A stretch of DNA of 64,000 bases from Hortaea werneckii (lineage: Eukaryota > Ascomycota > Dothideomycetes > Mycosphaerellales > Teratosphaeriaceae): NCBI GenBank assembly GCA_037044905.1, contig JBAOKB010000118.1, positions 620,001 through 684,000 of the forward strand, in the 5' to 3' direction. Of this stretch, positions 44,160-55,718 are shown piece after piece. Under the pieces are notes generated by a model, which saw nothing but the letters and a program-made list of their open reading frames with translations, ran no database searches and had not been told where the DNA came from. Numbering within the stretch: position 1 is the first letter of the stretch; the number at the start of each line of letters is the position of its first letter. The translations under genes and the position numbers were made by a program.

Positions 44160-47100
44160 ATGCCCAAGACCCATCTCCCCGGCCACCTGGACTCGGTGCG
44201 CCAGACTGTCCGGCCCAAACACCAGGTCCTGATCGCCAAATGCTACCCGCGGCTGCCGAAGAACAGCGCCGCCGACGTCAAGCCGAATGGCTCCGAACTC
44301 AGCTATCTCATGTACTACGCCTCCAGCCGCAAGAGCAAGCTACAGAAGGTCGGCACTTTTCCTCGAGCGCAAGACGGCCAGCGATGTCAGCAAATCGCAA
44401 TCCGCACGGGTCTTGGTCACCCTGCAGATCCTCACGGCCCTGCTCGACAACAAGGCCGTCGGCGAAGGCTCGGGCCTCGCGCTCATGGCACCCTACGTGA
44501 TGCGCATCATCGGCGGCATTCTGGAAAACACCAACGATGTCAGCCTCATTCAGGCAACCCAGACAACCTGGAACGCCTTCTGCAAACACCCTGACCAGGC
44601 CCTGCTCGCTGCCGAGCACGAGCACAGAGAGCTTTTCGAGAAGACCATCACCCAATACTCCACAGTATGCGCACAAGAGCGGCGCCAAGAAACTCGGCAA
44701 GGGAACCACACCGGTGGCCACTCACGACGCGATCCGCCTTCGCGAGACCGGCCTCCAAGCCATCAAGAGCGTGCTCACGTCTGTGGTCATGTGCTTTGAG
44801 AGCGCCCAACCCGTACTTTACATCACGATCCCCGCCGTGCTTGGAAATCTTCACGGAGACGGTGCGAGCCACATTGAACATCTCCTGGGCGCAAGCAAGC
44901 GCGCCGAAGAAGGGGAGAAGAACAGGGCGATGAACCCGAGGCAGAGTATCGCAACGGTCCGTACCTTCACCGGCCAAGACGACACGAGTGAACCAGACCC
45001 GCGCGCAGCCGAGGGCACTGCACAAGATGCAGACGCCATCGCCGAGGAAGAGGTCGCAATCCTCGCGCTAGACTGCTTGAAGACAGTCTTCGCCAGCGAC
45101 AACAGAGCACAGGCTCGCACAGCAACAAGCGTAGTCCTCAAATATCTGAGCGACTTGCAATACTACCGGAGACCATCGAGCTCCGACAAACACATCTCGG
45201 ATTTGTCCATTAACACCTGGGCAACGAAGATTTTTGAGCTTTGCACGGCATGGACGCCAGTCGGAGACCGCTTTATCCTGCTGGTCACAGCTGTAGAGAC
45301 ACTGGTCCGTCTCCCCCTCAAGGAACGAGACATCAGGCAACATCTGCTCCATGCTAGCCTCATCGACCACATCCTGAGATCTGATCTGAACCTCATCGGT
45401 CTTTCGACCATGGATGTACTACTGCAGCTGATGCAACACACTCTGCGCATCCTGCAGTCTGGCGTCGCACCGCCGGCGACTGCTTCTTCGAATTCTGCTT
45501 CGGCGCCCAACACACCCAAGACACCGGCGTCTGGTGCTTCCCAGCCCGCTTCAGCTGCCGAGCAACCACGCACCAATGGAGATACGGACCGGCCATCGCC
45601 TCCAACAATCGAGCTGGTGGATCGCTTGAAGTCGTGCATTGCTGGCCTGGCGACGCACATCTATTACACCGATCAGATATCAGACATGATTGGCGCCATA
45701 CTGCTTCGCCTTAAACCAAATCCTACATCAAGCGGGCAGCAGGCCCCTTCAGCGACTGTAGCGGCTATTGAAGAGCCAAGAACAGCGCTCAGCGAGGTTG
45801 CCTCCAACTCTGGATTGCCGTCGTCGCGCTCTCGATCCAACAGCACGAACAACGGGTACTTCTCTTTCGATGCAGCTCGCCAAACCGCTCTTGAAGCAGT
45901 GCGCGACATTATCAAAGTCGCCAACAATTGTCGCCACCACAGCTTGAGTGGACTGGCAGACAGCCGCAATGCAGTACCTATTGCCATCTGGGAAGGCACT
46001 CAGTGGCTTCTAAAAGATCCGAGCCATGAAGTCCGCATTGCCTATGTTCAGGCCCTGATGACCTGGCTCGAGTTCGAAACCGACAAGACCGACACTCGCC
46101 TTACCGAACCTGAGCTTTATCCGAAGAATCGTCGTCAGCAAAAGGCAGAGCCTACTGATGACGTCGACTTTGACGCCAACTTACGCGCCGTCACCAGTGC
46201 TTCAATCAAGAACCACCGTCTGCACAATCGCAGTACCGGCGGCGGCTCGCAGCAGCAGAAATCCGTCAACGGTCGACAAACATTTTTACAATTATTGCAT
46301 GTCGCTAACTACGACAATGCACTCCACTACGCCGCATCCTCTGATGTGGACATCATACTCGTTCACTGTCTGCTGGCCAAGCTGGTGCAGAAGCTTGGTA
46401 TCAACGCTGCGACCAGCGGCTTGCCAATCATCTTTAAGCTTCAGGAGGATATCGCTAGAGTCGAGTCGCCGATTGCTAAGGTCAGAATGGGAAGTCTGGT
46501 CCATGGTTATTTGTGGGCGTTGGTGGAGGTATTCGGAATCAATACTCCTGGTGTGGCCGACGATGTGGCCAGCGCCATCATGGACGAAATCAATAGGAGG
46601 AAAGATATGGAACTCTGGATGGAAGTGATCTCTTACCCGACGAAGAGTCTCGATGGTGTGGCGAAGAGGGACTTTTCGGGCACCAGCGCCTGTCAAAGAT
46701 CTCGGAGGAGAGCGTTGCACACAACGAGCTGAAGGCGTTCGACGATCGGGAGGGTCTGGTGGGTGCTCTGTGGGACGCCTACAGACGTTCGATGCTCAGC
46801 CCACCTCCCTCTTTGCCAGGAAGCCCAGGCAGAGCTATGAGCCCTCGTCGGGAGGGCGTGGAGAGGACGAACAGCAGCTACCTCTCAGCGAAGAAAACAC
46901 CAGAAGGTGTACTAGATCCCGTGGATCCGAATCTTTCGCCCAAAGCACGACGGGCGCGCAAAGCACGGGAACACAAGGCAAAGGAGCAGATGATGGCGAA
47001 TTGGACGAGGGAGGATGCTATCAGAGAGATTCAGGCTATGGCGCCGCGAAGCCTTAGCCTAAGCGGTCAGAGTCGGACTTCGCCTCAGAATGGCGTTGCA

Positions 47101-47388
47101 GGACAAGTACCCTTGGGAGCCACGAGCGGAAACCACCGCTCGCTCCTCGCCGCGACAAACCAAAGTGCGAAAGAAAGCGACAGTGAGAGCTCGACGGGCG
47201 TGGGCGCCAAAAGAGCCCCGACTATCGACGATTTGAGGCAGGTGGGTGCGGAGCCGGCGGATTTCTCCGGGTTATTGAATGGATCGAAGAAGGAGAAGGT
47301 CAATGTGAAGGCGCTTTTGGCTAGTCTTGCGACGAAGGACTATGAGAAGGAACGGCGGTTTCCGAAGAGGGGGAGGCCTATGGATTGA
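44160..47388 (+). CDS. EFR3: EFR3-like plasma-membrane anchor of the PI4-kinase complex, with frameshifts
   Basis: EFR3 is a HEAT/armadillo-type rod that recruits Stt4 PI4-kinase to plasma-membrane contact patches. The N-terminus shows the family hallmark VRPKHQVLIAKCYPRLPK, then SELSYLMYYASSRKSKLQKVG and a long helical repeat region. A Ser/Thr/Pro/Ala-rich insert lies at about 45460-45600. The end is a basic disordered tail (FPKRGRPMD) with its stop at 47386. Start chosen at ATG 44160. No introns needed. Frame breaks: 44357-44360 (extra T), 44660-44666 (extra base) and 46660-46661 (missing G); after correcting the last, the frame reads GEEGLFGQRLSKISEE. Corrected length is about 1,075 residues, normal for filamentous-fungal EFR3. 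The gene is housekeeping, which argues that the breaks are sequence errors. Confidence 0.85.
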
Positions 47389-47952
47389 GCGGATTGATTG
47401 ATTGAATTGAGTTGGATTGGGGCTGCATTGTAGATGGATGGGGAGGTTGCAACTGCTTGTTCTTTTTTTGTGGTTGATTGAACTTTTTGGGTTTTTGGTG
47501 GGCTTTTTGAGCGATACCCCTTTCGCGGCGGATTCTGTACCTATGGCTTTTGTGGTTCCTTCTCACATCACATGCAGAGAGAACGTCGAAAATTTGGCTT
47601 ATATCCTTTCATCTCACTTTTCACGTTCAGTGCCTTTGTGTGATTTTCCTGGCCATTGGGGTTGAGTGAGCACTTATACTGTACTAGTAGTGACCTAGCA
47701 ACTGCTTAGTAATCATGCAGCGGCATCAACAAACACTGCTGCGTACCACGAACGCCACCTCGCTTTCAAGTGTCCGGATATTGTTTTTGCCCTGCCCATT
47801 TTAGTATTTTGGCATCTGAGAATTGATGCTGCCTCATACCTATGTGACCAACTACACAAATTGCATAGCAAGCGCTTCTCCTCACGACTTGGCTGCAGTT
47901 ATCACAATTCTCCCATGAGGCCGCCCAACTGGGCCTGACCAGCTCCGCACCA
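47389..47952. other. Intergenic, 564 bp
   Basis: Holds the EFR3 3' end, with a GATTGATTGATT-type simple repeat (47391-47405), and the promoter of the ankyrin gene. No gene or RNA seen. Confidence 0.55.
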
Positions 47953-49783
47953 ATGTCTGGCCAGCATTCTTTCCTCAACCCAAGCACCTTCTTCTCCTTA
48001 GCATGTGTTGCTGTTTCGGCCGTCGCCGCTACTACGATATGGCGAAATCACTCCAGAGCGGACGCTGAGGCGTCGTCTTTCGCGGCCTCGGAGTCTAGCA
48101 CACGACAGCGTCCGCAGCCGCGCAGGCGCAAAGCTGTCGACAGTCTCTATGGATCGTCGGACGATCAAATTTATACAGATTCATCAGCCCACAGGAATGG
48201 AGTGATCACTGGACCTAAAGGCGACCTGAAGTCCGCTGGAAATCTCACAACCCTTGTACAGCGGTGCAATGCCTTATCTCACACCATACGCTCACTACAG
48301 TTTACTGGCTCTCTGAAGATCGTCACTTCTTCACTTCAAGCGGAACTGTCTTTACTTTCGATTTCTTTCAGTCAATTGCAGCAATCTGGACTGCCTTACA
48401 AGGGGCACAGTGCTTCTGCTTGCATGGAGACTACCACCAACGCTATCCTAGATATCCTCGGCCTGGTACAACGGAGATAGAGTCTCCATATGTAGGGACT
48501 CCGATCTTACAGGAATGTCTACAGCAGCTCCGCGATCAGCGACCAGCGGTCGAATTCCTGCAGCAATCCGCCCGTTCGCTGGGCCATCATCAGCCCTTGA
48601 CACCGCCTGCCGAAGGAGCTTGAAAGCGCTTTGGACAGTGGAAGTTTTACCGTGGTGGCTTCTTGACTGCTCCTTCGAACCCTTCGATGCCGTCCTCGAT
48701 CACCACGCCTACTGGTCTTACTCCATGCGCTGATACTCCCGGCTGGATCGAGCCGCCGCCTGAATACGCTCCTCCGGCTGATTCGGTCTCGGCGACAAGC
48801 CTGGTCTCGTCGGAGGAGAAAAGAGATGCGAAGCAAGCAGATATGGACCCACCTGAACCGCAAGACCAAGCAAGTGACGAAGTCTTCGACACCGATGTCG
48901 TCTACAACGCCGTCACAGAGAACAACGAAGCCCTCATCGTCGACCTGCTGGATCAGGGAGCGGACGTGAACGCAAGCGTCGGCGAACTACAAAGGACTGC
49001 TCTCCACCAAGCAGCATATCTGAACAACCAACCCTGTCTAAGCCTTTTACTCCGCCACGGCGCCGAAATCTCCGCCGAAGACGCCAAAGGCGACAGCCCC
49101 CTCCACCTCGCTGCCTGGACCGGCCACGTCGAAGCCCTCGCCACCTTCCTCTCCCACGGCGCCGACATCGACTGGCTCAGCGGCCGCGACGGCTGCTCCC
49201 CGCTCTGGTGCGCCATCAGCGCCCACCAAATCGACGCGGCCCGCTTACTCCTCAAGCACGGCGCCCGCGTCAGCCTCCGCTCTGCCGCCTCGGACAATGG
49301 TCTCCTCCCCCTCCACCAGGCGGCCATCACGTCCGCAGACCGCCATGTGCGAGCTCCTGCTCGAGCGCGGCGCCCTTGTCGATGCGTCCGATGACGAGGG
49401 CAATACCGCTCTCCACTACGCCGCGACGTCCGGCTCTGCGCCTACCGTCCTCGCTCTCCTCCGCGCCGGCGCGGATGTCAATCTCAAGCAATACACAGGG
49501 TCTCACGCCTGCGCACTGGGCCGCGCATAAGGGCCACGAGGAGGTTTTGCTTCTGCTCTTATCCCACGGCGCACTGGTCAATGCGAGGGGGAAAGCTAAT
49601 GCGAGACCCCTGCATCTGGCGGCGAATAGAGGGCATATGGCCGCTGTGCGGATTCTGCTGGAGAAGGGCGCGGATTGGTCGAAGGAGGCGGAGTGGGATG
49701 GTGTGCAGGGGACTCCCGCGCGGATTGCGAGGTTGAAGGGGCATGCGGGGGTTGCGGCGCTTATTGACAAGTACGCTTGTTAA
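47953..49783 (+). CDS. Ankyrin-repeat protein with N-terminal hydrophobic segment, with frameshifts
   Basis: ATG at 47953. Residues about 12-30 form a hydrophobic segment (FFSLACVAVSAVAATTIW), a signal anchor. A Ser/Arg/Gln-rich linker and a helical region with LQ- and LL-rich heptads follow (to about 48580), of the kind found N-terminal to ankyrins in fungal proteins. From about 48890 at least seven ankyrin repeats appear (DSPLHLAAWTGHVEALATFL, TALHYAATSG, LTPAHWAAHKGHEE, PLHLAANRGHMAAVRILL), ending near the C-terminus at 49783. Frame breaks near 48474 (missing G), 48605 (extra C), 48663 (missing T), 49341 (extra C) and 49489 (extra base); each correction rejoins repeats at the exact ankyrin register. 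Partners and function are unknown; the class generally mediates protein-protein contacts. Confidence 0.8.
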
Positions 49784-50568
49784 TGCCTCTTGCTTGTGAA
49801 TAGGCTTTGGTGATTTCCCTTGATTTTGTAGTAGTTGATGTTGTCTTGGTATATACCCGTCGCCGCTATCTGGCTGGAAGTCGAATCCATTGGATCTTAA
49901 TGGTTGTTAGCACCTTGATTGGAAATTCGTAGATAATAGCGTTCTCTCTCAATAGTCAATATATACGCCCAAATCTTCGGCGTTATCATTTATACATTGG
50001 CATTCCCTGAACATTCCTATTTCAGCCAAAGTACAGTGCGTGTGGTGCATATCAGCAATCCATTGGACTGCCTCGAAAGGCTTCGCGTTTAATTTTCATC
50101 AGGAGCTGTTGAGTCTTGCATGGAGAGTAACCAGAGTTCATGCAGGGCCTTGTGACGGTCTCCTTGCCGAGAAGACCAGGGGCTGGTGTGGATGTCACTT
50201 CCTGTCGCCGGAACAAAGTAACTCACACCTTGGCGGCAGATACTGAACGGCAATTAAGATAGAGTTCTACAGTATGTCTATTGGAGGATGATGCGGATCT
50301 CAGCATGGCACTACGCATGTATTCTGATAAAGGTCATGAAGCATATCGGATTAGACGAAGGGCCGGCAAGACTCCGATTGCTGCCTTAGTCGATGAGACT
50401 GTTGGACATAGGAAGAATTGATTGAATCCGAGCGCTGTCAGAAGTGCGCTCTAAAGATGGGAATAAGGATGAATTTCTAAAATGCCTAAATGTCATCATG
50501 GTATAGCTGAAGGTCTTGGTGGCTACCATGGCGTACGAAGGCAAAAGTTTCAAGCCATTTCCGTGCTT
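49784..50568. other. Intergenic between convergent genes
   Basis: 785 bp, no recognisable feature. Presumably the 3' UTRs of the ankyrin gene and the minus-strand expansin-like gene. Confidence 0.5.
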
Positions 50569-51341
50569 TTACACGTAGTTCTTGGGGCCCTTGGTAACGC
50601 TATCGCCGGTCATCTGGACATCCTTGACCACAACCGTGGTGCCCACATGGCTCGTGGCCCGAATCCAGGCGGAGCTGGCACCAACCCCGCTGGTGATCTC
50701 GAAGAAGTTGTACGTCGTCCGCTTGGCCTCCTGCCAGGTGTTACCCTGGTCCGTGGAGACTTCGAGCTTGGCTGTCCGGCGTCTGGCGCCCACGACCTGC
50801 GCGCTGAACCAGTACTGCGAAACGCCGCTCTTCATGTGGATTGACAGCGGCTCGGACACCGGGATGATGTCCGTCGGGCATGAGACGTAGTCCCAGGTGA
50901 TGTCCATGACGCCAACAGAGGGGTCCTCAAGGGCCTTGAATGCGTCGGGGAAAAGATCGAGATGGTTGTCGCCACAGCCTGGGCATTGGTCGACGATCTG
51001 AAACGAGGAAAATGTCAGTACCCTATCGACGCAGGTTACGATTAAAAGGCTGTACGTACCATAGCAGTGACGCTCTTGCCGCCGTGGTTTACACGAACGC
51101 AGCCACCGCAGTTGTAGGCATTGTTCCAGTTGGAGTCGGAGAGGGCAGTGCCGTACAGGCCCTCGGGGAGCTCGTATGTGCTGAAGGAGCACGTGCCGCC
51201 CTGGACATTGCCGCCGTAAAAAGTTGCCTCGCCGGAGAGGGAGCGCTTGGCCAGAGATCGCTCGTCGAGGGTCATGCCTGGGGTAACGGCGGCGAATGCC
51301 GTGCTCGCAAGGGCCATGAAAGCAGCTGCTTTGGCGTACAT
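50569..51341 (-). CDS. Expansin-like secreted protein (double-psi beta-barrel plus CBM63-type domain)
   Basis: A small secreted protein (236 residues) with a signal peptide (MYAKAAAFMALASTAFA), a short propeptide-like stretch ending KR (KRSLSGEATFY), then the barwin/expansin-type double-psi beta-barrel (GEATFYGGN, CGGCVRVNHGGKSVTAMIVDQCPGCG) with the HLDLFPDAF block that carries the polar-groove Asp. The second half is a beta-sandwich (SVSQYWFSAQVVGARRR..., WIRATSHVG) like the expansin carbohydrate-binding domain. One intron, 50998-51059 (62 nt, GTACGT...TTTCAG), falls between AM and IVDQ. Expansins and relatives loosen cellulose-xyloglucan or cell-wall contacts without hydrolysis. No frame breaks. 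Divergent from the coiled-coil gene; a (CAC)n tract lies directly before the ATG. Confidence 0.9.
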
Positions 51342-51343
51342 GA

Positions 51344-51364
51344 TGGTGGTGGTGGTGGTGTGGT
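51344..51364 (-). repeat. (CAC)n microsatellite directly before the expansin-like start codon
   Basis: On the coding strand, CCACCACCACCACC-type sequence ends two to three bases before the ATG at 51341. It is part of the 5' UTR. Confidence 0.8.
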
Positions 51365-52795
51365 GAGAAGGCGGGTAACCGATCTAATCGTAGGTAGTGG
51401 CTTAATCTACAGGCCTGCCTGCTTTACAAGAAATGAGCGACACGGGGGTCTAGCGTAGCTTGACCTGTGAGCTTGATTGCGGTTAAAAGAGTGTGTAGAA
51501 GTAAAGAGAGAAAGCGACGACAAGCTTGCCAAGGAGAGGAAGAGGGAGGATGATCAAGGCTCCAGTGACCAGCATTGGACTATATACCCGGCCCTGTCAA
51601 ATTGCTTCATCATCGCTTCATATTGATCTGGGTCCACCATGTTTCATGTTGATGAAGCGAGCCTTCAGAAGCAGAGGTCCGAGATCTAGACACGCCGGTT
51701 ATTATGCGCGGAACATGTCGTGTCGTGCTTCATGTTGTTCTTCGGGCTGCATGTGTGCAATTACTATATCAAGGTGAGCACGAAAAGGGACAAGATAGAT
51801 CGGGTCGATGGTACCTTATGTGATGTTTCGTCCAGGCGTTTCGTGCGTAGGGGACGGCAAAGACCGTGGCGGAATTGTTCGGCTCCCCTGACTTCTTGCC
51901 CTCTCGGTACCGAATGTCAACTTCACTTCACCCTTTGTTCTGAAGCCTGCTCCCGTTCCATCCCAAGCACTGACAACGAACAAAGGAGTATCGTTGGACC
52001 AGACATGGAACGTACTCATACCTTGCTCTGGTGCATTGTCGTCAATTTATTCGGATTTTTTTTTAACCACCAGGAGATGCAGAAATGTTGCCAATGAGCG
52101 CGGAGACCTATTGCAAGATTGAACCCAACATCAAGCAGCTTAAAACAGTGCTCCATGGACCCGGAAAATACTTGCCACTCTGTACGGCATGAAAGATAAC
52201 TTTAAGCGATGTTTTCTAAGCATACGCCGTGAATCGTTGGCAAGTCCGTAGTACCGCTGCTGAGCGCCGCAGGGCAACGTTGCGTGCGTTGATGCAAGAC
52301 AGTGAATGTGCAGCAGAACAGCCGCGTTTGGCAGTCAGAGCAAACAATGAAAAAGCGACACAAGTGAGACTCTATTCCCTTTGTCTTTCATTTTTGTTAT
52401 GATTCCGAGCGTGAATACTATTCCACATTCACTAAAATCCACTTCATGTCATGATGAAGCCACGGCGAATCGTACATGCTCTGCCTCTCAACAGCGTTTC
52501 TAGTCATCATTTTGGCCCCCTTGCATGAGCTGGACTCTCTCTACTGATTTACTCGCCAGTGCGTATATACAATTGCTTTCGCTGGACTCCTCACGGACTT
52601 TCCCAGATCATCTGGCCTCAGGCTCCAAGTGAACTTCACTTCACTTCACACGCCAAACTCGTGGGACGGATTCACCCGCTCATTCGAACCTGCTAGAAGT
52701 GCCGCTAGCCCTTTTTGAGACACCGGCCCAGCCACTTGCCTTTCTGAAAGTTGCTACTTGACTCACAGCTTTGCAATCCGACAACTTTCTCAAAC

Positions 52796-52855
52796 ACAAC
52801 CACCACCACCACCACAACTACCACCACCACACCACACCACACCACCACCATCACC
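52796..52855 (+). repeat. (CAC/CCA)n microsatellite directly before the coiled-coil gene start
   Basis: About 60 nt of ACC/CAC repeats run straight into CACCATGGC at 52853-52861. Taking an upstream in-frame start instead would give a poly-Thr N-terminus, so I read the tract as 5' UTR. Confidence 0.85.
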
Positions 52856-54373
52856 ATGGCGCCAATGATACTGATCATGTTGAACCCTCTCGGGCCTCTC
52901 TATAAGCCCGAATGGCGCAAATCCAATCCGAAGCCGCCGAAACCGAAGTTCCCTCCAACGCCGCTCAACCAGACTGAGCTCATCCGGTGCATCACAGCGC
53001 ACGACTGTGATGTTACCAAGCGTTCCCTCGACATCGGGAACGACACCATCTCCGTCTCACACAAGTGGGGCGAGAGCACCGTGACGGTCGCCGTGGATCC
53101 GACGCCGGAAGATCCACTGGAGAAGGTGTATGGGTTCCTGGAGAGCGGCCGACTCGCCGCGGAACAGAACATGACGGCCTCTTCCCCATTTCTCGGGAAT
53201 GCCGCTGAGATCCCTTCGGTGCCTACGGTGGCACAGCCAAATGCCTCGTTCGGCATGATGGCCCTCTTCGGACTCTTCCTCCTCATGGCTTTCCTCACTC
53301 TGGTCGCCTCCTTCCTCGTCTTCGACGACCTCCGCACCCGCGGTGCGACGAAGAGGCGGATCGACACCGCCGAATGGGCCGCTATGATGGCCCAAGTCGC
53401 GCTCGACGGTGCGGAGAAGAAGGTGACTGCCTTGAGGGGGTTGATGGACGAGAGGCTCACGGAGCTGAGAGAAGCGCTGGACAAATCGGTCGATGAAGCC
53501 TTGAAAAAGGCGGAGGCTGAGGGCCAGTCGCTTGCGCTCCGTGAGAAGGTCACCGGGCTGTCTTCGGAGATGGATGGGCTTCGAGCGGAGAGGGAGTCTC
53601 TCCAGAAGCAGCGCGACCAGCAAGAGCGTAGGATTGCCGAGCTGGTCGCATCCAAGCAGCTCCTGGAGACGGAGACGGCGCAGCTCTCGGAGCGTCTCGG
53701 CGCCGTGGACTCCCTGGAAGCATCGCTGAAGGCCTCCCAGGCCAAAGCCGAGGAGCTCGACCAGGAGTACACCGAGGCGGCCGAGGAGCTGACGAAGAGC
53801 GTCTGGAGGAACGAGGCTCTGGAGGAGGAGGTCAAGGGCCTCCAGAAGCAGCTCAAGGCCGAGCAGGACAACGGGGAGGGTGCCTCCGAGGCCCTCGCCC
53901 GGGCTCTCCAGGAGATCGAGGAGCTGAAGAAGCAGCTGGAGGACGAGCAGGCCAACAGCCAGGCTCAAGCAGACGAGACCTCCACTGCCTCCGACGACCC
54001 GTTCGCCCCGGCCTCTCCATCAGGCGCAGAAGGCCTGAAGGCCTCGCGCTGGGCGTCAGAAGCAGGACCCTCCACCGCCTCCCCCGAGAAGACCGCCGCC
54101 GCCGCCGCCGAGACCACCCTCAACAAGAACCAGAGGCAGCGCGAGCGTGAGCACCAGAGGGCCGTCGAGTGGGCCAACAAGAACCCCGACCAGGTCCCGC
54201 CTCACGTCGACCGCTTCCGCCGCGGCAACAATGCAAAGGCGCAGAAGACCCTCAAGGCCCAGCAGACGGAGGTCAAGCGCATGATCAAGGAGGGTTTGTG
54301 GCAGCCAAATGAGGAGTGGAAGGCTTGGTTGCAGACTGAGCAGGGCATCAAGGGCATGAAGGACATGGAGTAG
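52856..54373 (+). CDS. Single-pass membrane protein with long coiled coil, unknown function
   Basis: 505 codons from an ATG in perfect CACCATGG context. Residues 1-130 are a Pro-rich, probably lumenal or extracellular part with N-glycosylation sequons (NQT, NDT, NMT, NAS). Residues about 132-156 form one strong transmembrane helix (MMALFGLFLLMAFLTLVASFLVF), followed by basic residues. Residues about 185-380 are a continuous Glu/Lys/Leu/Gln heptad coiled coil. A Ser/Ala/Pro linker comes next, and a basic end (about 440-505) contains NKNQRQREREHQRAVEW and KRMIKEGLWQPNEEWKAW, which may be a small folded domain. No introns and no frame breaks. I do not recognise the family; topology suggests a tether from a membrane into the cytosol. 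Confidence 0.82.
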   Translation: MAPMILIMLNPLGPLYKPEWRKSNPKPPKPKFPPTPLNQTELIRCITAHDCDVTKRSLDIGNDTISVSHKWGESTVTVAVDPTPEDPLEKVYGFLESGRLAAEQNMTASSPFLGNAAEIPSVPTVAQPNASFGMMALFGLFLLMAFLTLVASFLVFDDLRTRGATKRRIDTAEWAAMMAQVALDGAEKKVTALRGLMDERLTELREALDKSVDEALKKAEAEGQSLALREKVTGLSSEMDGLRAERESLQKQRDQQERRIAELVASKQLLETETAQLSERLGAVDSLEASLKASQAKAEELDQEYTEAAEELTKSVWRNEALEEEVKGLQKQLKAEQDNGEGASEALARALQEIEELKKQLEDEQANSQAQADETSTASDDPFAPASPSGAEGLKASRWASEAGPSTASPEKTAAAAAETTLNKNQRQREREHQRAVEWANKNPDQVPPHVDRFRRGNNAKAQKTLKAQQTEVKRMIKEGLWQPNEEWKAWLQTEQGIKGMKDME

Positions 54374-55718
54374 GATGGACGAGTCCTGTGGCAATTGGGA
54401 CGAGGTTACAATCATGCTGGAATTTTTTCTTGGAATGGATCAGCGCGGAGTTTGGGGGGGTTTCATGCATTTTTTCTCGGCATGGGTTTCACGGAAGGGG
54501 TTTTTATTTCATGGGGCTTCATTTTACCTCCTTCCGCCACCACCAGGAGTTACCGGAAGTGCAAAAGATGCGGATTGCGTTTCAAAAGCATCCGCTACCT
54601 AGCCTTCTTGGGGTCCTGCATTGGGGCAATACAGAGGGAGAAGAAGATGTGCAGGGGCAGACAGGCCTAGCCATCTTATCATGCATTTTACGATGGGGAA
54701 TGATGGATTTTAATATGCTTCACGAGTGTACTATGACTATATTATAATCGAAGACTTTCCATCAACTCGAATTGTATCTCTTTAACTGCTCACAGATGCC
54801 ACAAGTCTCATCCGAACTATGCATATTAAGCGCCCACTGCCCTGGCTATGCGTTTTCTTTTCTCTTTTCTTTTCCGAACCAAACCAAACCATGCCTTTTT
54901 CTTTTTCTTTTTGTTTTGTTGAAGATGCGTCGTCGTTAGCCGCGGCGCCGTAGACGCACACACTGCTTTGTCTGGCTGAGCGATGAACGAACAAGCCTCA
55001 CACAGTTAAATTCACACGGATCTTCGGGATTGCAACGGCAGCCATGGCCGATACCATCGAAGGCGCCTATTCAACGCCGCCTGATGAGGGGGAAGAAAGA
55101 TATCTAGCAAGCTAAACCCGAGCAAATACATGTCGTCCTTCCATCTCGGTCGTATATTACCCCTGACGAACTTAAAAGGTAGGGATATCCCTTCAAGCCG
55201 CCGTTCGCAAAGGCGCGTCTTATGGAAAGACTTTCAAAGGACGGAGGTCATTCAATAGATGATGAATGGTTGTTCATTTATACAAATTCATGCATGTATC
55301 TGTACATATTACGATCGATGTAGCATGCTATGCGCTGCACCTTTTATTTTCATGTGCAGCGATATCTATCAATTTCTGACTTCCTGCTGTGCCATTTGGA
55401 GGCGTCAAGACAGAAGTCTCCCTTGAGAACCAGCTTTTCTCCTCTGCTCATGCTGAGCATATCCTGCGACACAATCCGGCTGTCTCATTTCCCCTATGCC
55501 GCTTCGACACCTCTCAGTCGAGCATGCTGATGGCCAGCTCTCAGCCTCGTAGGATACCACTTGCCTTGATTGCGAATCGTCCACGTCTCCTCTGACAGAC
55601 AAGTCACACTGGCGCATACCCCACGACAAGTCACAACGTTGACATCTGTGGGCGGCCCCTAAGCCGACATGGCCGTTTTTTGCTATTCCACATGTCCTCA
55701 GTCCAAATACCCACAGCT
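54374..55718. other. Intergenic between convergent genes, 1.3 kb
   Basis: Several short ORFs without domain content. Pyrimidine-rich runs occur at 54850-54920. Nothing else recognised. Confidence 0.5.

Larger units (their letters stand above)
51342..52855. other. Divergent promoter region, 1.5 kb
   Basis: Lies between the expansin-like gene and the membrane coiled-coil gene. Contains AACTTCACTTCAC motifs at about 51919 and 52632 and trinucleotide tracts at both ends (separate entries). No gene or RNA recognised. Confidence 0.5.
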
